Position numbers and translations under genes: made by a program. A stretch of 64,000 nt of DNA from contig NC_081411.1 of assembly GCF_030272615.1 (NCBI RefSeq), positions 830,818,160 to 830,882,159 on the forward strand. Direction: 5' to 3'. Below, piece after piece: positions 33,833 to 46,499 of this stretch; the stretch's first letter is position 1; the number at the start of each line of letters is the position of its first letter. Origin of the DNA: Cryptomeria japonica (lineage: Eukaryota > Streptophyta > Pinopsida > Cupressales > Cupressaceae). The notes below the pieces were generated by a model. That model saw nothing but the letters and a program-made list of their open reading frames with translations, made no database searches and was not told where the DNA came from.

Positions 33833-34703
33833 TGTAAGGAAGTTCAGTAGCAGAACAACTTCCTACACTAACCTTGAGAGGAGGGTAATGCAAAAACTTT
33901 TACAGATCGTCACAACAGTTACAGAAAATAGAAATAGATATAATAACATTCAAAACATAACACAGTGATTTACGTGGGGAAACCCCTTTTGGGAGAAAAA
34001 CCCCACACTCCAAAAGTCGCCCAATATATTATTTTGCAATCAAAACAAATTGCAATATACTTGTAGAGAAAGCTCTTTGTAGGAGTACCACAAATTAGAG
34101 ATTCTGAGATAACTCAATAGCTATAAGATTCTTACACACAACCTCTATCTCATGCACGTCATATATAGGAGATACAATACACAAAACCGTCAAACGGTAT
34201 TACAAAACCATGGGCTAAAACCACCCAATAAGGTGTAGCCAACCTTATCTCGCATCTTGATGCCCTATGATGTGTCCCTCCCTTTTTATAACTCATTTAT
34301 GTGTTAGATGTATTTTATATTTCCTATTTCAGGAGTACAAACTTTCAGAGTCCATAACTTGAGAACCATGTGTCCTATTGACGAACCATTTAAAGTGTCG
34401 AAAAGCTCGCGAAGTGCTCTATTGCCTTGTAAATGACCATGTTGTTTACACCCACTTTTCAGGGCGTTTCGGGGCCTCTAAAGTCCTCAAAATCAAATTT
34501 AAACCTTTCATTAGACCCCTCCAAAATGAAAATTTTTAATATCTTCAAAACTAGCTGTGATCTTGTGATGTAACTTTACTAGAATGCTTATCTAGCCAAC
34601 TAGAAGCTTCAGGGAGAATTTCGCACCATTTCATGCTGAAATAAAAACTTACTATAAATAGTAACCTCATGTAATTTAAGGTTGAGACACCATTTTCCCA
34701 ACA
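33833..34703 (-). mobile_element. 871-bp solo LTR, copy 2
   Basis: This is the same family as 14994-15877 in opposite orientation: TGTAAGGAAGTT at 33833 and CCATTTTCCCAACA at 34703. The target duplication CTTTT is perfect (33828-33832 and 34704-34708). The inner frames are incidental. Confidence 0.93.
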
Positions 34704-34726
34704 CTTTTACCCATTGATCCTAGTTA

Positions 34727-35530
34727 TCTTAACACATTGGAATCGATATTTTTGGTCCATGTTTATTGCAATATTGGTCAAATTAATTCCATGCTTTGTT
34801 TGATTGGGTCTAAGATTCCTAATTTTTGTTTCATACGATAATATTGACTCATGTTGCAAAAATATTTCAAGCCATATTGCACCAAGCTTGCATGACTGCA
34901 GGCAAAGAGAACTCCAATGAACATAACCCAGTTCGTCATTGTCCTAGACCATTGCATTTTTTCAAAGAGTTGAAGGGACGTATTAACACACCTGTGCACG
35001 ACATTTCCCAGAAACATTATCATCTATGAGGAAACATCCTATTCAGTAATTTTGTCAAATACTTTGTGTGCTTCCCTTATGCAACCACATTGGGCATAGA
35101 TGTCTACAAGTACACTACTCACAAAATTGTCTATCTCATATCCATTCCTTATTATTCCTCCATACACCTGCCTATCATGTTCAAAAGTAGTCAAATTAGA
35201 ATATGTAGGAAGAACATTGGCAAAGGTAATGGAGTTTAGCTTCAAACCAATTAGACGCATTTGTTCAAAAATCTTTAGAGACTCTTCAAATTTCCTATCC
35301 TATGCATATCCAGTAATAATTGCATTCACTGAACCCTTGTTTCTTTTTGGCATTTTCTAAAGCAACTCTATTGCCTCATCAACATACCCATTTTATGTAT
35401 AGGTTCTCTAGGCACCAATGTATCATTGAGGCATCTTCTCAAAGAGATTTTGAACCTCTTCTAAGACTCCATTATTTACATATCCTCCCATGAGTACATT
35501 CCATATGATAAATTTTCTTCATGAAAAATT
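34727..35530 (-). pseudogene. PPR protein pseudogene (PLS type)
   Basis: Minus-strand fragments match the classic pentatricopeptide array: WNVLMGGYVNNGVLEEVQNL then FEKMP, a VNAIITGYA segment, IFEQMRLIGLKLNSITFANV then LP, a VDIYAQCGCIREAHKVFDKI segment, and FEKMQWSRTMTNWVMFIGVL followed by FACSHASLV. The Y-A-Q-C-G-x-I-x-x-A-x-x-V-F-D pattern and the CSHAxLV signature are typical of organelle-targeted RNA-binding PPR proteins of land plants. Numerous stops (for example after FDKITE) and missing parts show it is dead. No N-terminal targeting region or E/DYW domain is seen. Confidence 0.82.
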
Positions 35531-37679
35531 TCTAAACACCTTACACAAATTGTAGAGCAATGTTGCTCTATAGTAAAAAAACAAAACCTATTATACAAGC
35601 AAAGTAGACATTAAAATCATGTTTGTAATAGTATATGTAGTTCTAATTAATTTATTACCACAAAAATACTTCACAGTGTACTTTATTTCCCTCAAATAAT
35701 TAGTTAGATAAAATCTTTCCTTAAGTATGTTGCTGCCATTATTATAGTTTTGACTTTAAGCCAGTGCTTATTAAATTTACCCTACATTGTAGAGGATTAA
35801 TGGGTGTGTGTAAATTTTAAAGAAGTCCAGTTGACTTAATTTTTCTTTTATACAATTCTCATTTCAATTATCTATTTATTATATGCTACAAACTTTATCT
35901 CTATGTTCTAGTCTCTACGAGCCTTGGCTATTTGTAGGACATATATTCCAATCCATTTCATCATGATTCTCATTAGTAGGATTATATGTACAATTGCATT
36001 TCTATTTGCATTTCTTTTAAAATGTGAGGAGGTATCAATAGCAACATATCCTTTATAGTATAGTATTGTGAGATTAAATGAGGGTTTCAATAGTTTTTGG
36101 GGTCTTGAGCATGAAACAATGTCATAGGACCAATCGCAGATAACTATCTAGCTTGACAATACCCGGGCAATCATTCGATTGTTGTAAGATCCTTATGGTT
36201 TCCTTCAACCCTTTCACATTTGGTAATAGTTGACTAATATTGCTAAAAAAATGAATCTTGAAATGAATGTAGGAAGCGGGTTCAAATATTTAAAGGCATA
36301 TAAGTCAGGCTACTATAGTGTAGCCATTAAACTGTAGCTTGACCAAAATGCAAGAGTTATCACTACATTCTATGCAATCTTTTCTATGGTACCTCATTTT
36401 TTCACCTTTTTTTTTTTCTTTAGATTTGGGGATATTTCTATCAAATTTTACTTATCTAAGTAATGCTTTATTCTTTTGCTTGATAGTTTTGTCAAATTAA
36501 ACAATAGTTTAGCTTAAAGGAAATTGCTTGTTTTTTGCACTTTAAGTATAGTATTAGATGAAAGTCACATGAAATAATTCTAACACAGGTTGTTAAAATG
36601 TAGCATCTTTTCTCATGTATTAATAATGACGAAAGTGAATAAAGTAGGAAAGAGAAGAGAAACATGTTTATCAACATGCTACCAACATTACATGATAAAA
36701 AAACAATGCTAGTATCAATCATTGAATAGTCATCTACCACAAAACAACCATTTCCTACATTGCAATCTTTTTTGTTTTTTTATCAATCGAATGCTTTAAA
36801 CAAAGAACAAATCTTCTATTTTGCCAAAAGATTTTAAGCATAGAAAAAATCTCAAATTTTTGGCAAAAGGCAGGGACTCTAGCTACATCATAGCTGTTGC
36901 TTTTCTATTTTAAAAATGAAAGAAATTGCATTAATCTCGCCTTTCCAACTAGATAACTTGTAATTTTTTATCTTTTAGCATTGAACATGGGAATATTATA
37001 TTTTTCTTGACATTTAAGATGGAAAAAATTGGATTATTTCATCCATTCAAGATTAATATTGGTCATTCTTTCATTACAATCAACATTGAAAAACACATAT
37101 ATTCTTTCAAAGGAGGGTAATGATCACCCACCACCCCACCACATCTTAGGGAGTGAAAGATACTTTTTTCTAATGAGGGTTATGAACCCAATGTGTCTAT
37201 GGGATATTTAACAACTATCAAATTTTAAGTAGCATTAATTAATAACAAATAAAAATAAATAGAGAGTTTTAGTAAGTATTTAATGATGAGCAGTCATAAA
37301 GTTAAGGTTTTAATTTTATATGAGAATCTATTACTTGAATTAAATACATTTTTGTTGGAGGCATTAGCAATGATTTGGATGTTATAATAGTTACAAAGGA
37401 CTTAAAGTATAAAGAACACTCATTAGGCTAGGATGGTGATGAAGGAAGAGCTAAACTAAAGGAAGGAGAAGTATATGTGGATGAAACATAACAACAAATG
37501 GATGACTAAATGAAGTAGTCGCATGCAAACTTGCAAGAGATCCCAAAAATTAATGAGAAAATTAAAAAGTATGTGAGAGGAAAATCAAGATTATCCTATA
37601 GAAAAAACAAATTGGTTGGAGAAGGGAATAACCAAATAAATATTAGGCAAAAGACAGATCCCAAGCACTATGGAGAAGA
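35531..37679. other. AT-rich interval, nothing recognised
   Basis: There are only short scattered frames (60-82 codons) with no domain. No repeat shared with the rest of the window was found by eye. Confidence 0.4.
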
Positions 37680-39200
37680 TTCTATTGCCTGTCGATGCTG
37701 GGGTTTTGTTGCCCGCTAGGGTTTTGTCACTCGCTGGTTCTAGTACGATTGTGGCTGTCGGGTAGAGACAGACTAGTGATGCTAGGGTTTTGCCATTTGC
37801 TGGTTTTGGTGTGGCCATCTACCATGATAGGGGTTCATTTTCGTCTGTTGGTTCTGGTGTGGTTGTGTATGTTGGGCTGAGGCAGACTGGTGAGGCTGCA
37901 AGGGAAACTGTCATTTGGTGGTGGGTTCTTTCCTGTGTCTAATGTCATTTTTGTTAATCTGAAAGAAGATATGAAAAAGGAAGTTGATCATAATGCTTAG
38001 GTTGTTTCTTTACATGGTGTGATATGTCAGTTTAAGGTTTTTTTGCCCAGCCTCCCTCAACTGTACTCTTGGATCTCAAAATAGTGGGAGCCTCTTATTA
38101 CTGTTAAAGTTCATATTTTCCCCTTGGCTAATGGGTTTTTTATTGCTAAATTTGATAATTCCCTAGAAACAAAATCTTATGTGATCATTTCTTTAGTTGG
38201 GAGGACAAATTTTTGTTGATGATTAAGCCTTGGCACTCTGATTTCAACCCTTCTTTTGAAATGTTTAATAAGATCCTCATTTGGGTTAGGTTTCCTAATC
38301 TCCCCCTTCATTTATGGACTGATTCTCTTTTAGAGGAAGTGGGTGAGGCCCTTGGATAAATTTTGATGGTAGATGATAAATCCTATGATATTTTTCACTC
38401 CACCTTCTCCTGAATTGTGGTTGAAATGGATGCTTCAAAAGGGCTACTTGTTGAGATTTTTCTCAAATCTTCAAAGGGCTCTTGAGTTCAATCTTTGAAC
38501 TATGAAGGGATTCCCTTCCATTATATAAGATATTTTAAAACAAGTCATGCGGTTGCATAATGTGGATTTGAGAAAAAGGAAATACTGACTACATGGTGGA
38601 AAGGTGCTTCTCAACAACATTATACAATTGAGAAGAAATTTGAGAAAAATAGGGGTTTTTCTAAGGTGGCTGCCATGGAATCACAAGGTCGTGGGGCATC
38701 CTCTTTGGATGTCATTGATGGTGGGGTTGTTGAAGTTGTGCAAGAATATCATGTTGAAACCCCTAAAGTGCATGAGCATGGGCCTCGAGTTGCTATTTTT
38801 GGTGATAGCATTCTGGTTACCAAATCTGGTGACTCCTCTGATAAGGCCATGCCTACTTCATCACCTATTGATGCTAGGGTTTTGCCGCTCGCTGGTTCTG
38901 GTGCAACTATGTCTATCAGGTAGAGACAGACTAGTGATGCTGGGGTTTTACCATCCACTGGTTCTTGTGCAGCCATCTATCGTGATTGGGGTTCGATGAT
39001 TTCACTACCTACCGATGTTGGGGTTTTGTCATCCGCTGGTTTTGGTGCGGCTAAGACAGTGGCTGCAGACATTCATTCTTAGGATTTTGGCACGCTGGCT
39101 TGGCATGAAAAGGTTGCACAAGTGGAAGAGGGATGGATTTCTATTAAGGGAAAGAAAGCTAAGTTATCTAAGAATTATTTTAACATGACTCTCTGATCCC
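37680..39200 (+). pseudogene. LINE ORF1-like (DUF4283) pseudogene with flanking peptide repeats
   Basis: From about 38210 to 38640 the sequence carries plant L1 ORF1 signatures: KPWHSDFNPSFEMFNK, ILIWVRFPNLPLHLW, EVGEALG, VEMDASKGLLVEI and YEGIPF. The zinc knuckle that should follow is destroyed (Tyr where Cys is expected). A later frame 38666-38923 starts MAAMESQGRGASSLDV, and VEEGWISIKGKKAKLSKN near 39119-39175 fits the ORF1 C-terminus. Unusual are degenerate peptide repeats of the type DARVLPLAGSGA on both sides: 37688-37890 upstream of the DUF4283 part and 38870-39060 downstream. Several stops and frameshifts are present. No reverse transcriptase follows. Confidence 0.72.
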
Positions 39201-39840
39201 ATAAGAGAAGCTCTAAATGTAAATCTTAATGGTGCTTGGTTAGGGGCTGATTTTAGGTTGGTTGCTGGCTATTGTTTTTGCAGCTTTGTTTTAGGTTGTG
39301 GGGTCCTATTTTAAAAAAAATACATGTATTTGGTTATGGGTGTCCTTTTTAACCTTGGTTCTCTGGCGCTTTCATGTTCCTTTTGTCAGGATAACTTTTT
39401 GGTTGAGGGTTTAATGTTTTGATTCTAAACCTTTTAGAATATTCTTTGTAAAGGGTTTCAGGGCCCCTTAAAAACCTATTTTTGCCTTAATCCAAAACAA
39501 ATTGGTCGGAAGAAAACATGTCAAAGATTTTAACCACGTGAGATCATGATAGAAAATTCTACATAAGAGCAAAGACTAAGGAGAAGTTCAAGATGTTGAT
39601 TTCCTAACTAAGGGTTGAATCACATCGTCTTAAATGAAAGACTTGTGGGTGGACAATACCTAAAGAAGAGAGAGAAATGAGAACATGTCTAGTTAATTTG
39701 CAACAAGGGAGTGGTGGAAACAAAATGACACTATATCATGGAGTGTAAGGCCTAGAATGACATATACATCAAGTATGAAGACAACATGAGAATGGATGAC
39801 CTTTGTAGACATTTAAAAATGGTAATGCATTTTCATCTTT
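39201..39840 (+). other. Probable LINE-like 3' tail and spacer
   Basis: No gene is seen. The part up to about 39480 (T-rich, with TTGTAAAGGGTTTCAGGGCC near its end) could be the 3' untranslated part of the preceding ORF1 element. The rest is unassigned. Confidence 0.3.
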
Positions 39841-40133
39841 TCATGTCATCACCTTCTCATTAATTCTTTTACTCATATTAATTAAATATTTTTAATTATT
39901 TAATTAAACTAACATTTCCTCTATTAATTAAATAATTTTAATTATTTAATTAATTGATCATTTTTCCTACAATATTAATTAAATAATTCAATTAGTTAAT
40001 TAATTCATCTTTTGGTCCACTACAATTAAATAGTTTTCAAAAATTATTTAATTAGCTAACACTTCTTCCAAAATTAAATAATTTATTTAATTTTTCCACC
40101 TTAAATAAATAAAATTGAGATTTTATTTATTTC
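39841..40133. repeat. AT-rich palindromic repeat cluster
   Basis: It holds repeated self-complementary strings such as TTAATTAAATAATTTTAATT and ATTTAATTAATT, spaced by short C/T-rich segments. This is probably the remains of a small AT-rich insertion or a recombination-prone tract. Confidence 0.6.
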
Positions 40134-40336
40134 CTCTATGCATTTTATACCCTTCCTTATCCTTCCACCTCATCAATCCATGTGCATTATAGGTATTTAT
40201 TTTGCTCTTGTTCTTGAATCTTTTATTAATATCCTTCTTAGTTGGAACATCATGTTTGTCATCACCATTCCTTTTTGTTTACTAGTAGCAACCTTTTATG
40301 TTACAATATCTAATTCACTAGGTTTTCGTGTTTCTA

Positions 40337-41626
40337 TTAGTATAGTCTTATTTCACAATCAAATTCCATTGTGGGATTGCACCATAGATACATTAGTGAG
40401 GGTCTTGATATCCCCATTTGAAGGCCAACTCTCTTATACCTCTTTTGCATAAGAGACCTCAAATGCTTAAAATCATGAGTTAGTATTTGATATGGTTGGG
40501 GACTTGGCTTGGTATCAACTTGAAACACATAGTCATCCAAACTAGAACTATTGTGACACATTGTATCTTTTATATAACCATGAACCAGTTCATCAAATTG
40601 GTCAATGTTGTCCTCATCATACTCTAGACCACCTTCATAATTTAAAATTCTTCTTCTATGCACAAAGAGAGTGCAACAAAACAATTGAGAGAATAATGTG
40701 GAAGGAAATAAAAGTTACAACACATGATATCATCCTAGTAATTGATAGTTTCCTTCATTGGGACTTTAAGAACATTATTGTCCTACTATTTGAAATTCAT
40801 ATTTTTCTAAGTAGGCCTTCAAGTATATTTGCATGGCCTCCTAGACTAATCAGTATTATAAGGTCTATTGTACAATCTTAGTCCTTCATTAAAATGTGTG
40901 CATGCACCTTGAGGTGGAAATGCCTTTTCACTCTATATCATCTTGTAAGACAATTTTTCATGGCAACTATTAACTTGTCTAGTTTTTTTAGTCGAGAGAG
41001 TTTTGATTATAGCAAATAGATCCAATTGCGACAACTTCACATCATCTCTCTTCATTTGTTTACTAGATGCCTTCATGTTACTCTTAATGCTCATAGCTAT
41101 AACATATGCTTCCCTAAGGGTTTGAGGGTTTTTATCTCTCAGAAAACAACCTAACTTAGAATTAAATGCACCATAATAGAGTACAAGACACTTAGATTCA
41201 TTTGGATTAAGGCGTTGAGGTACATTTTTCATGATGATGATGAAATTGGTATTTAAATCAATCATTGTCTTATTAATACCCTTCTTGATAGTGGTGAGCT
41301 TATGAAAATAAAATTAATGATCTCTTTTGTCCCCATAGTGCGTTCTAAAATTGTATGAACTTTTCTCAAGAAGGTATGTTGTTAATCAAGTCCCTAAACC
41401 ACTCCCTAGAATTATCCTTTGAATAATGCATAAACAACTTCATCATCATATCTTCATCTTCAATTTCAAGCTCATTTCTGATATTGATGAAGTATCTCAA
41501 ATGCTCTTCCTAGTCACAGTCTTGTTACCTTGGAGCTTCAAGACCTTACCTCTAATATCACTAGGAATTGGATTGGGATAACCTCGGATCCCAAATAAAT
41601 CCAATTGTGTATACCTTTTAGTTCCA
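40337..41626 (-). pseudogene. Element Z: Gypsy gag, C-terminal portion
   Basis: Right to left, the frame reads GIRGYPNPIPSDIRGKVLKL, EEHLRYFINIRNELEIEDED, MMMKLFMHYSKDNSREWFRD then LINNIPS. After a frameshift it continues as the frame 41265-40933 with YYGAFNSKLGCFLRDKNP and AYVIAMSIKSN. This is the capsid-type retrotransposon gag fold of Ty3/Gypsy elements. A further minus frame 40684-40337 may be the continuing C-terminus but has no recognisable motif. The N-terminal part lies at 59757-60170, on the other side of element Y, and the two halves join in frame. Confidence 0.75.
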
Positions 41627-42524
41627 CGTGATGTGTGAAAAGTGATCCCATACTAACTAGTTAATTAACTTGAATCAACCTTCTCTCCATTACTATCCTA
41701 AAAGGAGAGCTAAGATATCTAGGTTCTATCCCTTTATTGCAAATAGGGAAAATTAATTGGTGTTATTTAATTAGGGATTGAAGTGAAATATATTAGTTAA
41801 CCAAATAACTATAATAGAAATAACAAGATATAAATTCATAAATACATGTACAAAAATGAGTAGAGGTATATAGAGGAACCTACTATTACAAATTAAAGCA
41901 AATTGGGCTGGACAGAGGCATTGGGCATTGGAATCTTATGATAGTAAAGTGTAGAAGGAAAAGTTGGGGATGATCTCAAGAGTTTTTGGGTTGTGACCAT
42001 GAAAAACATAGCCAAAACTAGTAGGACACTAGCATAAGTCATTAGGCTCCTACTGTTTGACTCAAAATTCAGATTATGATCATTGCCTCAATCTACATAG
42101 TGTGTTTGTATATATTTCAATCATCATTTATTTTAAATCCAAACCCAAATAAGCACAAAAAGAGGAAAGGATGGTTGTGGCTATACATGAGCTTTCCTCA
42201 GCCAAGACCTCATTGAGGTATTCCTACCTCCATGAATAGCCAAGTTGATAGTAGAAAATGTTGTGTGTTCTCTTAAGTGTGTCTAAGATTGTGGTGATCA
42301 ATGACAAATAAAATATTAAAAAAATGAAAGCCTACTCAATTGTGTTAGAGTGGATTCCTAAATGCCTCAAACAATAGAATGATAACAACCCAAGACACAA
42401 TGCTATGATCAAGGGAAAAATATCATGATAGAAGATCAAAACCAAGAGTGTGAGAACAAATCAAGAAGCATACTAAATCACTATTGGAGAGGTACAAGTT
42501 CATTATCAATTAATTCTCATCCTA

Positions 42525-44299
42525 AGTTTGTTCCTTGCGTGTTGTTGTGATGTCCATAAGGATGATGACAGCACGAGGAAGAGGCTGTGGTAGAGGCTAA
42601 GGTAGAACCCTACATAGAGTTCCCACGGGGATTATGCTAATTAGGAGCGTGAGCAGTCTGGGTTAGCATGAAATTAGTTGTTGATGTTGCTAGAGAAGCT
42701 TCTTGATCATCTGGGTCCCCGCTATGATAATGGGTCTTGTGAAAGGTCACCAGTGAGGTCGGTTAATGATATGTTTGAATGAGAGGCTGCATTCATGAGA
42801 GACTTGATGAGGACTTAACCTCCTAAATTTCATGGTACCGAAATGGGTTTGGAGGAAGAAAACTGCCTGATTGAATTGGATCGATGTTTCGTTTTGCACC
42901 CTTTTAGTACTAATACTAAAGCTAGATGTGCAATCATGCATCTAAGGGGTTTCACTTCCACTTGGTGGTAGTTGGAGGAGAAGAAGATTCACCTAGACAT
43001 CAATACCATCTCTTGGGAGTTGTTCGTGGAACATTTTTAGACACGGTTCCTTTCCAATCATTGGAGGCAACGCAAAGTAGATGAGTTCCATTACTTGCAT
43101 TAGCTGTCCATGTCAGTAGAATAATACCAGCATCATTTTTATGAGCTCAAGAGATATGTCAGAATAGGAGATGATGAGACCATGTTAGTGAAACATTTTA
43201 TCAGGGGTCTCAATGAGCGGATCAGTGGAGACTTACGGGTACTCGAACCTAAATCCATGGAGGTTGCAATTGAGAAAGCCCGTTTGATTGAGGAGAAACT
43301 TGCTAGGGCACATGGGACTCACACCAGAGATCAGAAAGGTATAACTTCCATAGGTGGTCAGGACTTACGGTTCTAGAGGGTGACCATCTTGGGATCAAGA
43401 ACAACATCATTCTAAGAGTAAGGATTCTTTTGGTTAGCAAGGTGACGGTTCTATGTCAAGAGGAACATAAATTGGGAAAGGAACAAGCATGAATGCAATG
43501 ACCAGCCTTCGCATAACACTCAAACAGTGGTTAGTTAGGGCAGTCATGAGCAGTCGAGTGCACCCTCTGGCGGTAGTGGTTTCAATCATAGTACAAAATG
43601 TTTTTCTTGTGGTCATCAAGGACACAGTGCTAGGTATTGCCCTCAGAAGGGTACTTAGGGATCTAGCTGTAGGCTAGCTATTTCAAAGCCTATAGTTGGA
43701 GATGTAGGTAGGAGCTATAGGATCTATGCAGTGGTTGATAATAGCTATGAGGGGCATCAAGATACATGGTAGAGTCGTCAAGTCACGGATGGGCAGCTGG
43801 TCTTCGAGGACATGGATGTTCGGGAGAACAAGCCTCGGGTTGCAACAATAGAGGATTTGAGCAGTTAGGGTTCAGTAGGAACCTTTAGTTGAGACTCCCA
43901 CTTCTAGGGAGAAGGTTTCTCGTTTGAGTGAGTTCTATCCTTTCCTCTTCGTAGGCTTCCAAGAGTAAGCCTGATCCTAGGGGAGGAGGATGTAGTGCCC
44001 CTCTCTCTATTGGTTTGTCAGACCCTGTGGTTTTGAGTTCTATGTGGTTTCGACCCTTTTTGGTGTTGGTCAATTTTTGATTTGGTTATGAGGTTTGGCT
44101 ATGCCCTTTAGATTCGTATTTGATTTTCATAGCTCTTTGGTTCGTTGCAATAATGATGTACTTGTGTTTTTGAGTGATGATTTATTTGTCGTTGATGATG
44201 TGCTTATGAGATGTTGTTCATGTTCAGCTAGTTAGATTAGTGTGATTGTTTACTCATCAGTTCTTTGTGCTTATAGTTACATACTCCTCTGATACCAAG
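42525..44299 (+). pseudogene. Gypsy gag fragment with zinc knuckle, inserted in Y 3' LTR
   Basis: The plus strand encodes an Arg/Gly start (MMTARGRGCGRG near 42553), then PPKFHGTEMGLEEENCLIEL, a KARCAIMHLRGFTSTWW segment, FYELKRYVRIGDDETMLVKH, and GLNERISGDLRVLEPKSMEV in the open frame 43182-43376. The knuckle CFSCGHQGHSARYC at about 43596-43640 is intact. Several CAG-to-TAG and TGG-to-TAG stops are present. No protease or polymerase follows. Instead a purine tract GGGGAGGAGGA (43980-43990) precedes a TGTAGTGCCCC string like the start of a Gypsy LTR. This suggests a gag-only or pol-deleted element. Confidence 0.78.
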
Positions 44300-44848
<549 letters not shown>

Positions 44849-45430
44849 TCAAATCATCTTTCAACATTTTAGGAGCTTCAATCATTATAAGATTGATAAC
44901 AACAATTTAATTTGCATGCAAACCAAGAGCACTTTCAGAATTGTAGATCTAGATCTTCATTTTAGTAGAGTTTCCATACAGAATTCAAATAATTAGATGA
45001 TTTCAAATGCCAATGTTCATATTTATATATGAGTCATGGGATTGATTTTTGATAAAAAGTTGACACACAATGATCAATTGTCGAAACTAAAATCATGTCA
45101 TGCAAAGCAAGGTTGACATGCACCATGTCCCAAAATCTGGAGGAAAAGAAGTGGGACACTAACACTAGGCACTAGGGTATAGGCCTTTTCGCCTATTCAA
45201 AGAAGGAATTGCAACTACTCAGGACCATAATACTAGACATGTTCTTGTCTTGAGCATTTAATAAAAGTTTCAGGCTTGGTTTTATCAATAAAGGCTTTTA
45301 GGGAAGATAATAGTAAATTCCATGAGTAGAAGGCTATATCAAGGCTAGAAATGGCCCTAAAATGCCTAGGGGAGTGGACATTAAATGAAATGCTAAATAA
45401 AGCATTAAAATAGAACAATTTACTATACCA

Positions 45431-45449
45431 AATTTAGCCCCTAATTTAG
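45431..45449 (-). other. Y polypurine-tract region
   Basis: The minus strand reads TTAGGGGCTAAATT directly before the 3' LTR, nearly identical to the G1 tract at 3161-3184. Confidence 0.65.
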
Positions 45450-46499
45450 CGATCATATGACATGACATGCAAATGCAAGCTAAAGTAAAAGAAAGTAAAT
45501 GCAATCATGTAAAAGAATACCCAAAATGATAGCATAGAGGATGCATAGTATTATCAATTATGAGAATGAAGCCCCTAGTCTAGTAACCTATAATACCACA
45601 TTGTTAGGAACCACACCCTATAAAACCAATTTGTTAGCTAAATTGAAATCATCTTGAACAAAGTAAATGTGTGAGTTCAAGAACTTCTATGGGTGATGAA
45701 ATTCGAGAGTAGATATATGCACCCCTATTTCTACTTTCTTCTATGGATGTAAAACTAGGGTGGCAACCTTTCCACATTGAATAGTTAAAAGATGTGATGA
45801 AAATGCTTTTGGTAGGGTTATATCATGGAAAAATATCAAGTCAAAAAGCATTTGAGAGAAATGAGGATGAAGTCATGATTCTAATGCAAGAAATGCTAAA
45901 TAATTTGAAGCTCGTAAACCCTACTTATTATGAACCAAATCAAAATGTGACAAATTAGGGTTTGGAGGATTGTACCATAAATAGTAAAAAATTACTTTTT
46001 CACTATTCATTTGTCTTTTTCACAAGTTGTATGAGTAGAGGGTCTACATTGTCATAGGAGTAAGTATGTCGTGTAGAAGACCATATTGTTCACCCAAGCT
46101 TGAGGCCATGAGGGACAACATAGCGTAGGGCACCCAATATCATGAGGTAGGTTCTTGTAATTAGAATTTCATTTATAAATTGGGTTTTAATCACTTTTGA
46201 ATGCATAAACAAACATCTCCAAGGTGTTAGTGTCTACATTTATCTCTAGTGTCCAAACTAGGTGCTAGGGTCTAAAACTAGCACTAGTGTCCAAGTCAGG
46301 GGTACTAGTGCCCGGTTTTAGCATTAGGGTCCTAAAAAATCTCTTTTTTTGTATAAAATTTGATAGGTAGATACTTGATTGACTATCCTTTTAGGAAAGA
46401 GTAATGAAACTTGTGTATTGTGATTGTAGGTCCCTCCCATGATACCCAATCATACCAATGGGAATGTGTACACATTACTATTTAGCAACATCTAGACAT
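45450..46499. other. Y 3' internal spacer
   Basis: There is no gene. A cluster at 46220-46330 repeats the motif CTAGTGTCC / ACTAGGGTC, which also occurs in the Y LTRs near 42038, 45155, 58680 and 59461. Confidence 0.4.
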
